Origin: Pseudaminobacter sp040049255
Lineage (GTDB): Bacteria > Pseudomonadota > Alphaproteobacteria > Rhizobiales > Rhizobiaceae
DNA length: 64,000 nucleotides
Direction of reading: 5' to 3'
Assembly (NCBI RefSeq): GCF_040049255.1
Contig: NZ_JBDZDR010000001.1
Location: 806,001-870,000 of the forward strand
Part shown: in pieces, positions 1 through 7,609 of the stretch
Position numbering within the stretch: the first letter of the stretch is position 1
Layout of the letters: each line of letters starts with the position of its first letter
Made by a program: the position numbers and the translations under genes
Notes under the pieces: generated by a model
What the model was told of the DNA's origin: nothing
Databases searched by the model: none
The model's input: the letters and a program-made list of their open reading frames with translations, nothing else

Positions 1-192
1 AATCGTTTCAAAAATATCAGTCCCGCCCGAAAATCTCTTACATGAGGCATCCAGCCTGGGCAACACGCGGGTGCAAAATCGCAATAGAGCGGCCGATCAA
101 CTGCTGTTTCAGAGAGTAAAGAAAAGCATTTGTTCGCTGTTTGTCCCAGGGATTAACCGTGATATAAGGCGCGCGAAACAGGTGGCCGGCTC
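1..192. other. Intergenic stretch before ogt
   Basis: No convincing gene is seen here. A short open frame beginning near 71 has no homology I recognise and runs into the alkyltransferase gene in another frame. The segment presumably holds the promoter of the following gene. Confidence 0.5.
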
Positions 193-774
193 ATGTCCTT
201 TCCCCTTCCCTATCACCTCTTCGAAACCGGGCTGGGCTGGATCGGCATCTCCTGGAGCGCGCGCGGGCTGACGCGGGTGCAACTGCCCGAGCGCGACCGC
301 GCCGCCACGCTGAGGCGCCTGCTGGCCACCCTGCCCGGCGCCGTGGGCACCCGGCCGGTGGAGTACCCGGCCGAGGATCTTCCGCCGCCCGTGGCCGAGG
401 CTGTCGCGGCGATCCGGCGCTATGCCGCGGGCGAAGCGGTCGACTTTTCCGGCATCGCGGTCGATCTCGGCACTGCCGATGCCTTCCGACTTTCCATCTA
501 CGACGCCGCGCGCCGGCTGGGTTTTGGCGAGACGACCACCTATGGCGAACTGGCGAGCCGGGCCGGCCATGCCGGGCTAGCGCGCGAGACCGGCCAGGCG
601 CTGGGCACCAACCCGGTTCCCATCGTCGTGCCCTGCCATCGCATCCTTGCCGCCGGCGGCAAGATCGGCGGCTTTTCGGCCCCCGGCGGCTCGGCCACCA
701 AGGAGCGGCTGTTGAAACTGGAAGGCGTGCAGCTTGGCCCGCCGCCGCCCGCGCAAGGCTCGTTCGGGTTCTAG
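193..774 (+). CDS. ogt: Methylated-DNA--protein-cysteine S-methyltransferase
   Basis: This is a suicide DNA-repair protein that moves O6-alkyl groups from guanine (and O4 from thymine) to its own cysteine. The active-site motif PCHR lies at residues 147-150, preceded by NPVPIVV and followed by GKIGGFS, the typical Ogt/AGT C-terminal signature. At 193 aa the length is normal for a stand-alone enzyme, and no AraC-like Ada domain is attached. The neighbours point away from it or are unrelated, so it is probably monocistronic. Ogt and AGT cannot be told apart with certainty by eye, but the enzyme class is clear. Confidence 0.93.
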   Translation: MSFPLPYHLFETGLGWIGISWSARGLTRVQLPERDRAATLRRLLATLPGAVGTRPVEYPAEDLPPPVAEAVAAIRRYAAGEAVDFSGIAVDLGTADAFRLSIYDAARRLGFGETTTYGELASRAGHAGLARETGQALGTNPVPIVVPCHRILAAGGKIGGFSAPGGSATKERLLKLEGVQLGPPPPAQGSFGF

Positions 775-784
775 CGTGCACACT

Positions 785-1120
785 CTAGGGGCGGCGCAAG
801 AGCTTCGGCCGGCGCTCCGGCTCGAACAGGCGGCATTCGCGCACCGCGCATGCCTTGCGGTCGGCGGTCGGCACCATGGTGGTTTCGGCGCGCTCATTGT
901 GCTTGCAGAAGCGGCGGTCGCGCACAAATCGGTCGTAGCGCTCGATGGAAGCGTCGCGCGGGGAGCGGAAGCGCAGCACCACAGCTCCCTCCTGCTCGAT
1001 GGCGGACTGGACCTGCGTGCAAGTCATGTTCATTGAATCGTAACGGGAAATCGCCTGCGCCTCATAGGCCACCAGCGACAGGCAAAGACCAAGCAAGACA
1101 CGTTTCACCGACATCTCCAT
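785..1120 (-). CDS. Small secreted protein of unknown function
   Basis: This is a protein of about 111 aa with an N-terminal signal peptide (SVKRVLLGLCLSLVAYEAQA), so it is probably periplasmic. The mature part has three cysteines in the contexts MTCTQV, RRFCKH and KACAVRECRLF and a basic, proline-rich tail. Two in-frame ATGs, two codons apart, could serve as start. The first (1120) is used here. The open frame extends further upstream, but only through sequence that would precede the signal peptide. It converges with ogt, with 10 bp between the stops. I do not recognise a function. Similar short Cys-containing secreted proteins are common and uncharacterised in Rhizobiales. Confidence 0.7.
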   Translation of the reverse strand: MEMSVKRVLLGLCLSLVAYEAQAISRYDSMNMTCTQVQSAIEQEGAVVLRFRSPRDASIERYDRFVRDRRFCKHNERAETTMVPTADRKACAVRECRLFEPERRPKLLRRP

Positions 1121-1431
1121 TAGAGCCGGCGCATACCGCCCCGGCTCTAACCGCGCTATGGCGGGAAATGGCCGGAAGAATGGCGCGGGCGGCCCACCTC
1201 TTCGAAAGCGGTGGACTTTCCCCAAAAAGCTATTTCGGGCGAGACGCCTCTTGTGTTCGCAGCCAAGACGATATATATCAGCCACGTTGATATTTCGGCC
1301 GATCGATCTGGTATACTCGCGATATTATCGCGTTTGCTGACGTCTATCTCCAAAATCTCGATACCAACGACTGGATTTTGGCCATCGGCCACCTGTCAAA
1401 CTACGTTGCAAACGCAAGGAACATACACAGC
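1121..1431. promoter_or_regulatory. Promoter/leader region of cspA with two inverted repeats
   Basis: This is the 310-bp spacer between a divergent small gene and the cold-shock gene. It contains ATATCA/TGATAT arms (1275-1280 and 1288-1293, 7-nt spacer) and, about 25 bp on, the perfect palindrome CGCGATATTATCGCG (1318-1332). Either could be a regulator site, or both could fold in the leader RNA. Cold-shock genes often have long 5' leaders. No gene is seen here. Confidence 0.45.
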
Positions 1432-1644
1432 ATGGCAACCGGCACCGTAAAGTGGTTCAACGCAACCAAGGGCTTCGGTTTCATCCAGCCTGACAATGGC
1501 GGCGCGGACGTTTTCGTCCACATCTCCGCTGTCGAGCGCGCTGGCATGACCAGCCTCACCGAAGGCCAGAAGATCAATTTCGAGATCGAGCAGGACCGCC
1601 GCACAGGCAAGTCCGCTGCTGGATCTCTTTCCAAGGCCGGCTGA
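1432..1644 (+). CDS. Cold-shock protein (CspA family)
   Basis: This is a 70-aa single cold-shock domain, which binds single-stranded RNA/DNA and melts RNA structure. Both RNA-binding motifs are present: RNP1-like KGFGFIQP and RNP2-like VFVHIS. The ATG at 1432 is chosen because it gives the standard start (MATGTVKWFNATKGFGF) and follows an AAGGAA ribosome site. It is more diverged from the two other cspA genes in the window (near 40.2 and 40.8 kb) than they are from each other, and its C-terminus ends AAGSLSKAG rather than the usual KAVNL. A strong terminator lies 165 bp downstream. Confidence 0.93.
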   Translation: MATGTVKWFNATKGFGFIQPDNGGADVFVHISAVERAGMTSLTEGQKINFEIEQDRRTGKSAAGSLSKAG

Positions 1645-1808
1645 TTTCGTAGCGCGCGCCGGCCGCAGGGCTCGGAGCGCGCGGCAAGTCACGGATGTAC
1701 TGGCGGCTGCGCGACAAGCGCGCCGGAGGTCAAGGCCGGAAAGCCGACGCGGCAGATTGCCGCCGGACCTGGCCAGCGAACTCCTGATCAGCCCGATTGG
1801 GACACGGA

Positions 1809-1838
1809 AGGCGGGGTAATTCCTCGCCTTTTTTGTTT
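1809..1838 (+). terminator. Rho-independent terminator after cspA
   Basis: An 8-bp stem (AGGCGGGG with CCTCGCCT, one G-U pair) around a TAATT loop is followed by TTTTTGTTT. It would end the cspA transcript and lies before the convergent GST gene. Confidence 0.75.
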
Positions 1839-1877
1839 GCCGAAAAATCGCCGGATGTGACTGCCTGGATGAGCACT

Positions 1878-2489
1878 TCAGGGCAGCCACTCGATCGGCA
1901 CATGGCCGGGCTCGGCTGCCACGCGCGCCAGCCAGTCCGACACCGCCGGATAGGCGGAGAGATCGAAGCCGCCTTTGCCGGCCTCATGCGTGTAGGCGTA
2001 GAGCGCAATGTCGGCCACGCTCATGGTGTTGCCCACGAAGAAGTCGCTCCCGGAAAGGTGCTTCTCCATCACGCCCAGCGCCTTGTTGCCGCGCTCCAGC
2101 GTCAGCGCCAGGCGCTCGGGCGTCGCATCCTTGGCGCGCCCCGGAACAGTCAGAAGCGCCTTGCGCACTGCGATATAGGGTTCGTGGCTGTACTGCTCGA
2201 AGAACAGCCATTGATAGGCCAGTCCGCGCGCATAGCGGTCTGTCGGCAGCAGCGGCGTCCCTTCGGCGAAATAGAGCAGGATCGCATTGGACTCGGCCAG
2301 CAGCCGGCCGTCCTCGAGTTCCACCAGCGGCACCATGCCGTTGGGGTTCTTGGCCATATATTCAGCCGAACGCGTGGCACCCGTGTGGGAACTGACCTCG
2401 ACATGCTCGAATGGCTGCTCGAGCTTGGCCAGCAGCAGCCTCGGCTTGTAGCAATTGCCGCTATCGACCATTCCGTAAAGCTTGATCAC
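1878..2489 (-). CDS. Glutathione S-transferase family protein
   Basis: This is a 203-aa cytosolic GST. The N-terminal thioredoxin-like half (MIKLYGMVDSGNCYKPR, then NPNGMVPLVELEDGRLLAESNAI with the cis-Pro and glutathione gamma-Glu binding ES pair) is followed by an all-helical domain containing the conserved N-capping segment SVADIALYAY. It conjugates or transfers glutathione. The substrate cannot be told. The start is GTG at 2489, preceded by a strong GGGGAGG ribosome site. It lies downstream of, and in the same direction as, the EAL pair, with about 95 bp between. Confidence 0.9.
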   Translation of the reverse strand: MIKLYGMVDSGNCYKPRLLLAKLEQPFEHVEVSSHTGATRSAEYMAKNPNGMVPLVELEDGRLLAESNAILLYFAEGTPLLPTDRYARGLAYQWLFFEQYSHEPYIAVRKALLTVPGRAKDATPERLALTLERGNKALGVMEKHLSGSDFFVGNTMSVADIALYAYTHEAGKGGFDLSAYPAVSDWLARVAAEPGHVPIEWLP

Positions 2490-2584
2490 GTCGCGCCTCC
2501 CCTCGTTGAGGAGGAGACTATTGCCCCCGGCGGTCGAAGCATCCAGTGATTTGTTTTGGCGGATGGATCAACGCTGGTGATGCG

Positions 2585-3406
2585 TCAGCCGCGCAGGGCC
2601 ACGACGTTGCTGCCGCCGGCCAGCAGGCCCGCCAGCGACAGCGGTGCGTCGTCCAGCACTCCGCCGGCCGGGACCGAACGAGCCAGAAAACTGCCCTGGT
2701 ACAGATCGGCGTCCATCTCGACCGCGGCCTGCAATTCCCCTGCGGTGTCGATGCCATCGATCAGGATCTTTGCGCCGCGGCGACGCAGTATCGAGATCAC
2801 CGGCACCAGCAGTTGCGCGGTTGCCTCGGTGCGGATCTTGCCAAGCCAGCCGCCGTCGATCCGGACGATGTCTGGCACGACCTCCGCAGGAAACTTCCGC
2901 TCGGCGCCGAATGTGCCGGCGAGGCGAACGCCTTTCCAGCGCAAGTCGTCTATGGCTTGCCAGAATGCGTAGTCCCGGCTTTGGGCCGGGGCGATCTCGC
3001 AGACCAGCTTTTCGGCACCGAGGACGATGTCGTCCCACCCGGCCATCGGCACGGTGGTCAGAACAGACAGGAGGTCGACGCCCGGGCAGGAAACACAATC
3101 CACATGCAGGTCCAGGCCGGCAACGCCGATATTGGCATAGTTGCGCAGGTGGAGCGCCAAGCTCAGGGGCTCGGCCATGGCGGCCTCACGCGTTGTTGCC
3201 ACAGCGAGATCCGCACCGCTGCCGATTGGCCGTCCATTGCCCAGCGTTGCCGCTGTGGCCTGCACGCCCGTCAGCCGCAGCGTACCCCCAGAGCGTGAGA
3301 AGATCGGTTGGAAGACGCTCTTAAGCCGGTACGGCCCCAAAACCGCGGTCGCGATGCCGATCTCGTCGGTGACGATCGACTCGCGGATTGCGGCCGCACT
3401 GGTCAT
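2585..3406 (-). CDS. Degenerate EAL-domain protein
   Basis: This is a 273-aa protein with the fold signature of an EAL (cyclic-di-GMP phosphodiesterase) domain, for example FQPIFSRSGG near the start, LVCEIAP and YQGSFLARS near the end. Most catalytic residues are replaced: the EAL motif position reads TGVQA, the DDFG loop reads GTFG, the catalytic lysine position reads VRID, and the late Glu motif reads IDGID. It is therefore unlikely to hydrolyse c-di-GMP and may act as a binding or partner protein. Its ATG overlaps the stop of the upstream EAL gene by 4 bp (3403-3406), so the two are translationally coupled. No membrane segment or GGDEF domain is visible. Confidence 0.8.
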   Translation of the reverse strand: MTSAAAIRESIVTDEIGIATAVLGPYRLKSVFQPIFSRSGGTLRLTGVQATAATLGNGRPIGSGADLAVATTREAAMAEPLSLALHLRNYANIGVAGLDLHVDCVSCPGVDLLSVLTTVPMAGWDDIVLGAEKLVCEIAPAQSRDYAFWQAIDDLRWKGVRLAGTFGAERKFPAEVVPDIVRIDGGWLGKIRTEATAQLLVPVISILRRRGAKILIDGIDTAGELQAAVEMDADLYQGSFLARSVPAGGVLDDAPLSLAGLLAGGSNVVALRG

Positions 3407-4287
3407 GTCGGCTTCTTTCGACCGGGCGACTTGCGTATGGCCGATGCCGGTGCCGAACCCGGCTCATTCGCCTTGAAGGCGTTCTTGATGGCCAGTTCGG
3501 AAGAAACGATTTCGGGCCGCGCCAGCACAAAGCCCTGCACCATCGAGGCGCCCGACTTTTCCGCGAGTTCCAGTTGCCACCCCTCCTCGATGCCCTCGAA
3601 GACGGTCGTGATGCCCTGCTCGGCAAACTTTTCCACCATGGCGGTCAGAAGCGCAAACCCCGCGCCCGAGCCCATCATGTGGCTGATCCACTGCGCGTCG
3701 AATTTCACGATATCCGGACGCAGCGCCTCGACACGTTTGATGTCCGAATCCTCGGCCCCATAGTCGTCGATCGCGACTTTCAACCCGTTCGCTCTCAGCG
3801 CATTGACAAAAGCCTTCAGCGCCTCGGGCGAGGCTGCCTTCTGCTCGGTCAGTTCGCAGACTACGCGGCGCGGATGGATGCCCGCCTTTCCCATCACCAT
3901 GCGCATGTCCTGCAGCGAACTGTCTGCAACCGACTGCTCGGTGAACAGGGACGGATCGAAATTGACGAAAATCATCGCTTCCGTCGCCAGAAAGGCGGCA
4001 GCGTTGAACAGATGCAGCGTGCGCGTCAGCGTCTCGACCTCAAGGCGCTCCGAAGCCGCCACCGCGCTGAAGAAGATTGCCGGAGAAATGCGCTCTCCAC
4101 CCAGGGACGGCCGAACCAGCCCTTCATAGGCCACCACCTTCGGCTTGCTGCCCGGCTGGAAGGCGAAAATTGGCTGGAATGCGGTTTCCAGCACGAACGC
4201 TCCCCAAGCGCCCTTGGAAACTCCGCCATCCTGTCGGATGATATGGGCCGACCCGACAGTGCGAGACACGATTCTTGTTTGCTCCAA
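3403..4287 (-). CDS. EAL-domain c-di-GMP phosphodiesterase
   Basis: This is a 294-aa stand-alone EAL domain. The motif series appears intact: FQPIF, YEGLVRP (the EAL position), FVNFDPS (metal Asn), CELTEQ, IDDYG, VKFD, FEGIE and VQGFVLARP, so hydrolysis of c-di-GMP to pGpG is plausible. There is no GGDEF, PAS or transmembrane part. The first possible start is TTG at 4287 with no clear ribosome site, and the true start may be a GTG a few codons inside. The C-terminus is basic (KSPGRKKPT). It is the first gene of a coupled pair with the degenerate EAL gene. c-di-GMP turnover usually controls motility and surface polysaccharide. Confidence 0.87.
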   Translation of the reverse strand: MEQTRIVSRTVGSAHIIRQDGGVSKGAWGAFVLETAFQPIFAFQPGSKPKVVAYEGLVRPSLGGERISPAIFFSAVAASERLEVETLTRTLHLFNAAAFLATEAMIFVNFDPSLFTEQSVADSSLQDMRMVMGKAGIHPRRVVCELTEQKAASPEALKAFVNALRANGLKVAIDDYGAEDSDIKRVEALRPDIVKFDAQWISHMMGSGAGFALLTAMVEKFAEQGITTVFEGIEEGWQLELAEKSGASMVQGFVLARPEIVSSELAIKNAFKANEPGSAPASAIRKSPGRKKPT

Positions 4288-4451
4288 ATTTGACGGGCAA
4301 CATTTGCATACAAGGTTTTACCGCGCATTAACGAGATGAACCTTTGGACGATTTGTCCCGTCCTTTTTGACGCAGCACTTGCGATTTTGCGCGCAATCCG
4401 ACATGAAAAACGCCGCCAAATTTCAGGCGCCCATGAATGGAGATAAAAGTC

Positions 4452-5654
4452 ATGGCCTTCCTTGCCGACGCCCTTTCCCGCGTGAAGCCTTCTGCGACCA
4501 TCGCGGTGACCCAGAAAGCGCGCGAGCTGAAAGCGAAAGGCCGTGACGTCATCGGCCTTGGTGCGGGCGAGCCCGATTTCGACACCCCGGACAACATCAA
4601 GAACGCGGCGATCGAGGCGATCCGCCGCGGCGAGACCAAGTACCCGCCGGTGTCCGGCATCGCGCCGCTGCGCGAGGCGATTGCCAGCAAGTTCAAGCGC
4701 GAGAACAACCTCGACTACAAGCCCGAGCAGACCATCGTCGGGACCGGCGGCAAGCAGATCCTGTTCAACGCCTTCATGGCGACGCTGAACCCCGGCGACG
4801 AGGTGGTCATTCCCACCCCTTACTGGGTCAGCTATCCCGAGATGGTGCTGCTGTGCGGCGGCACGCCGACCTTTGCCCAGACCACCGACGCCAACGGCTT
4901 CAAGCTGACCGGCGCGGCGCTGGAAAAGGCGATCACCCCGCGCACCAAGTGGCTGGTGCTCAACTCGCCGTCCAACCCCTCGGGCGCGGCCTATACCGAG
5001 GCCGAGCTGAAGGAGCTCGCCGAGGTTCTGCTGCGGCACCCGCAGGTCTGGGTGCTGACCGACGACATGTATGAGCACCTGACCTATGGCGATTTCGTCT
5101 TCAAGACCATCGCCGAGGTGGAGCCGCAGCTCTACAGCCGCACGCTGACCATGAACGGCGTGTCGAAGGCCTATGCCATGACCGGCTGGCGCATCGGCTA
5201 CGCCGCAGGCCCGATCGAGCTCATCAAGGCCATGGACATGATCCAGGGCCAGCAGACGTCTGGCGCCTGCACCATCGCGCAGTGGGCCTCGGTCGAAGCG
5301 CTGAACGGCCCGCAGGACTTCATCGCCAGGAACAAGGCGATCTTCCAGGCGCGCCGCGACCTGGTCGTGTCGATGCTGAACCAGGCGCGCGGCATCACCT
5401 GCCCCTCGCCCGAAGGCGCGTTCTACGTCTACCCGTCCTGCGCGGCGCTGATCGGCAAGACCGCGCCGACCGGCAAGGTGATCGACAGCGACGAGACCTT
5501 CTGCTCCGAGCTTCTAGAAGCCGAAGGCGTGGCGGTGGTGTTCGGCTCGGCCTTCGGCCTTGGCCCGAACTTCCGCATTTCCTACGCCACCTCCGAGGCG
5601 CTTCTGGAAGAAGCCTGCAGCCGCATCCAGCGCTTCACGGCCTCGCTGGCCTGA
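4452..5654 (+). CDS. aatA: Aspartate aminotransferase (class I/II, PLP)
   Basis: This is a 400-aa aminotransferase of the alphaproteobacterial Ib type, which moves the amino group between aspartate and 2-oxoglutarate and often also acts on aromatic or prephenate substrates. The PLP-binding lysine is K239 in NGVSKAYAMTGWRIGY. The substrate-binding segments GAGEPDFDTPDNI and NSPSNPSGAAYT are intact. The ATG at 4452 is preferred over the in-frame one at 4437 because it gives the family-typical MAFLADALSRVKPSAT start and has GGAG 9 bases upstream. A strong terminator follows, so it is probably transcribed alone. Confidence 0.94.
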   Translation: MAFLADALSRVKPSATIAVTQKARELKAKGRDVIGLGAGEPDFDTPDNIKNAAIEAIRRGETKYPPVSGIAPLREAIASKFKRENNLDYKPEQTIVGTGGKQILFNAFMATLNPGDEVVIPTPYWVSYPEMVLLCGGTPTFAQTTDANGFKLTGAALEKAITPRTKWLVLNSPSNPSGAAYTEAELKELAEVLLRHPQVWVLTDDMYEHLTYGDFVFKTIAEVEPQLYSRTLTMNGVSKAYAMTGWRIGYAAGPIELIKAMDMIQGQQTSGACTIAQWASVEALNGPQDFIARNKAIFQARRDLVVSMLNQARGITCPSPEGAFYVYPSCAALIGKTAPTGKVIDSDETFCSELLEAEGVAVVFGSAFGLGPNFRISYATSEALLEEACSRIQRFTASLA

Positions 5655-5677
5655 TCCAAACGGTTGCCCCGAAACAG

Positions 5678-5709
5678 AAAAACCCGGCGTTTCCGCCGGG
5701 TTTTTTTTA
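5678..5709 (+). terminator. Rho-independent terminator after aatA
   Basis: The stem ACCCGGCG/CGCCGGGT with a short TTTC loop is followed by an unbroken run of T. It would end the aminotransferase transcript in the space before the convergent ABC-transporter gene. Confidence 0.9.
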
Positions 5710-5750
5710 TTGTCGTGCGGTGAGTTTCCCGCTTCCGAGAATAGAACCCG

Positions 5751-7340
5751 TCAGGCCTCCAGCCAGCACTTGGTCAGCGCGTGGCTGCCCATCAGCTCGC
5801 CGTTCGGGTCATCCACCCAGCCGCCGACCTTGTCGCTGGTGGCGTCGACATAGTTGTTGAACATCGGGATGATCACACCGCCCTCGTCGCGCAGCATCAC
5901 GCCCGCCTGGCGATAGATCTCCTTGCGCTTGGCCTGGTCGAGCTCGGCGCGGGCGGCAAAGATCAGCTTGTCGAAGTCCGGCCGGAGGAATCGCGTGTCG
6001 TTCCACTCGGCCTGCGACAGATAGGCGATCGAATAGACCTGATCCTGCGTCGGCCGGCCCGTCCAGTAGGACATGGAGAAGGGCTGCTTGTTCCAGACCT
6101 CGGACCAGTAACCGTCGCCGGGCTCGCGCTTGACCTCGATGTTGATGCCGGCCTTGGCAGCGCTCTGCTGGTAGAGCTGGGCAGCATCCACCGCGCCGGG
6201 GAAGGCAACGTCCGAGGTGCGCAGCAGCACCGACCCGTCATGACCCGACTTCTTGAAGTGGAACTTCGCCTTGTCGGGATCGTAGGTGCGCTGCTCGATG
6301 TCGTCGGAGAATAGCGCATAGGCCGCCGTCACCGGCATGTCGTTGCCGACCGAGCCGTAGCCGCCGAGAATCTTCTGCACCATTTCCTCGCGGTCGACGG
6401 CATATTTCAGCGCCAGCCTGAGGTCGTTGTTGCTGAAGGGCGCGGTGTCGCAATGGGCGATGAAGACATAGTGCCCCTTGCCCGGCACGTTGCGGATCGT
6501 GACGCCCGGCACGCGCTTGAGCATCTCGATGATCTTGGGCTCGATGCGGTTGATCATGTGCACCTGCCCGCCCTGCAGCGCTGACATGCGCGCCGTGGCG
6601 TCGTTGATCACCGTGATCTCGATCTGGTCGGCATGGCCGCGCGCATCGGGTGCCCAATAGTCCTTGAAGCGCTCGCCGACATGGCGCACGCCGGGCTCGT
6701 TGGCTACCACCTTGTAGGGGCCGGTGCCGATGCCGGCGGTCGGAGCGTCCTTGCCGCCGTTCGGCTGGATCATCAGGTGGTAGTCGCCGACGACGTAAGG
6801 CAGGTCGGCATTCGGCTCCTTCAGCACGATGACGACATTGCCGCCGTCGACCTTGACGCTTTCGAAGTCGCTGACGAAGGGCAGCGCGGCGGATTTGGAG
6901 TTCTCGTCCGCATGGCGCTCCAGGGTAGCCACCACGTCGGCCGGCGTAAGTTCCTTGCCGTTGTGGAAGGTCACGCCCTTGCGGATCTTGAAGGTCCAGG
7001 TCTTGGCATCAGGCGAGGCATCGTATTCCTCGGCGATGCGCGGCTCGATCTCGCCGGCGGGCGAGACTTCCAGAAGCTGCTCGCCCCAGCAGCGGCCGAG
7101 CGTATAGGGAACCTGACTCGCCCAGGTGCCGGGATCGAGGCTGTTGGTGGATTCACCGCCCACCATGCCGGCCTTCAGGATGCCGCCCTTGACCGGGCCG
7201 GCCGCACGCGCGGCGCTGCCGATCAGCGTATTGGCAAGCGTGGCCGTCACGCCGAGGGCCGCAGCGCGGCCGAGAAAATCGCGGCGCGACAGGCGGCCGC
7301 GCACGACCTCGCGGCTCAGAAACTCCAGTTCATTCGTCAT
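5751..7340 (-). CDS. ABC transporter substrate-binding protein, family 5 (peptide/opine type)
   Basis: This is a 529-aa extracytoplasmic solute-binding protein of the DppA/OppA group. The N-terminus (GRLSRRDFLGRAAALGVTAT) is a twin-arginine-like signal peptide ending in SAARA, so it is probably exported folded. Family landmarks include FKIRKGVTFHNGKELTPADVV and GTGPYKV. The ATG at 7340 follows a clear GGAGGAG site. The longer open frame upstream is not needed. No permease or ATPase genes lie beside it, so it is either an orphan receptor or borrows a transporter encoded elsewhere. The ligand is unknown. Confidence 0.9.
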   Translation of the reverse strand: MTNELEFLSREVVRGRLSRRDFLGRAAALGVTATLANTLIGSAARAAGPVKGGILKAGMVGGESTNSLDPGTWASQVPYTLGRCWGEQLLEVSPAGEIEPRIAEEYDASPDAKTWTFKIRKGVTFHNGKELTPADVVATLERHADENSKSAALPFVSDFESVKVDGGNVVIVLKEPNADLPYVVGDYHLMIQPNGGKDAPTAGIGTGPYKVVANEPGVRHVGERFKDYWAPDARGHADQIEITVINDATARMSALQGGQVHMINRIEPKIIEMLKRVPGVTIRNVPGKGHYVFIAHCDTAPFSNNDLRLALKYAVDREEMVQKILGGYGSVGNDMPVTAAYALFSDDIEQRTYDPDKAKFHFKKSGHDGSVLLRTSDVAFPGAVDAAQLYQQSAAKAGINIEVKREPGDGYWSEVWNKQPFSMSYWTGRPTQDQVYSIAYLSQAEWNDTRFLRPDFDKLIFAARAELDQAKRKEIYRQAGVMLRDEGGVIIPMFNNYVDATSDKVGGWVDDPNGELMGSHALTKCWLEA

Positions 7341-7609
7341 ATTTCGGCTTCTCCTCCTCGATCGGGTCGACTGTTGTCGTTCTGGTTCCCCGTCGGTCGG
7401 AATATTGGACGCCGGTGCCGATGGCCCAATGAGCCGACAACGACATCGGATGGCGCAGACAGCGCAGCCTCCGGCGCTCAATTTCCTTGCCCTCTACCTC
7501 GGCCCGTGTGACGATGCCGCTTGGCGGAGCTTACGAACCCGCCACGCGACGGCCGGAACAGGCCGGCCGCCGCCTGGGTGTTCACGCATCAGGAGGAGGT
7601 CGCATCATC

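Noticed and set aside
4026..5078. 350-codon minus-strand open frame over the EAL and aminotransferase genes
   Set aside because: It overlaps two well-supported genes and shows no recognisable domain.
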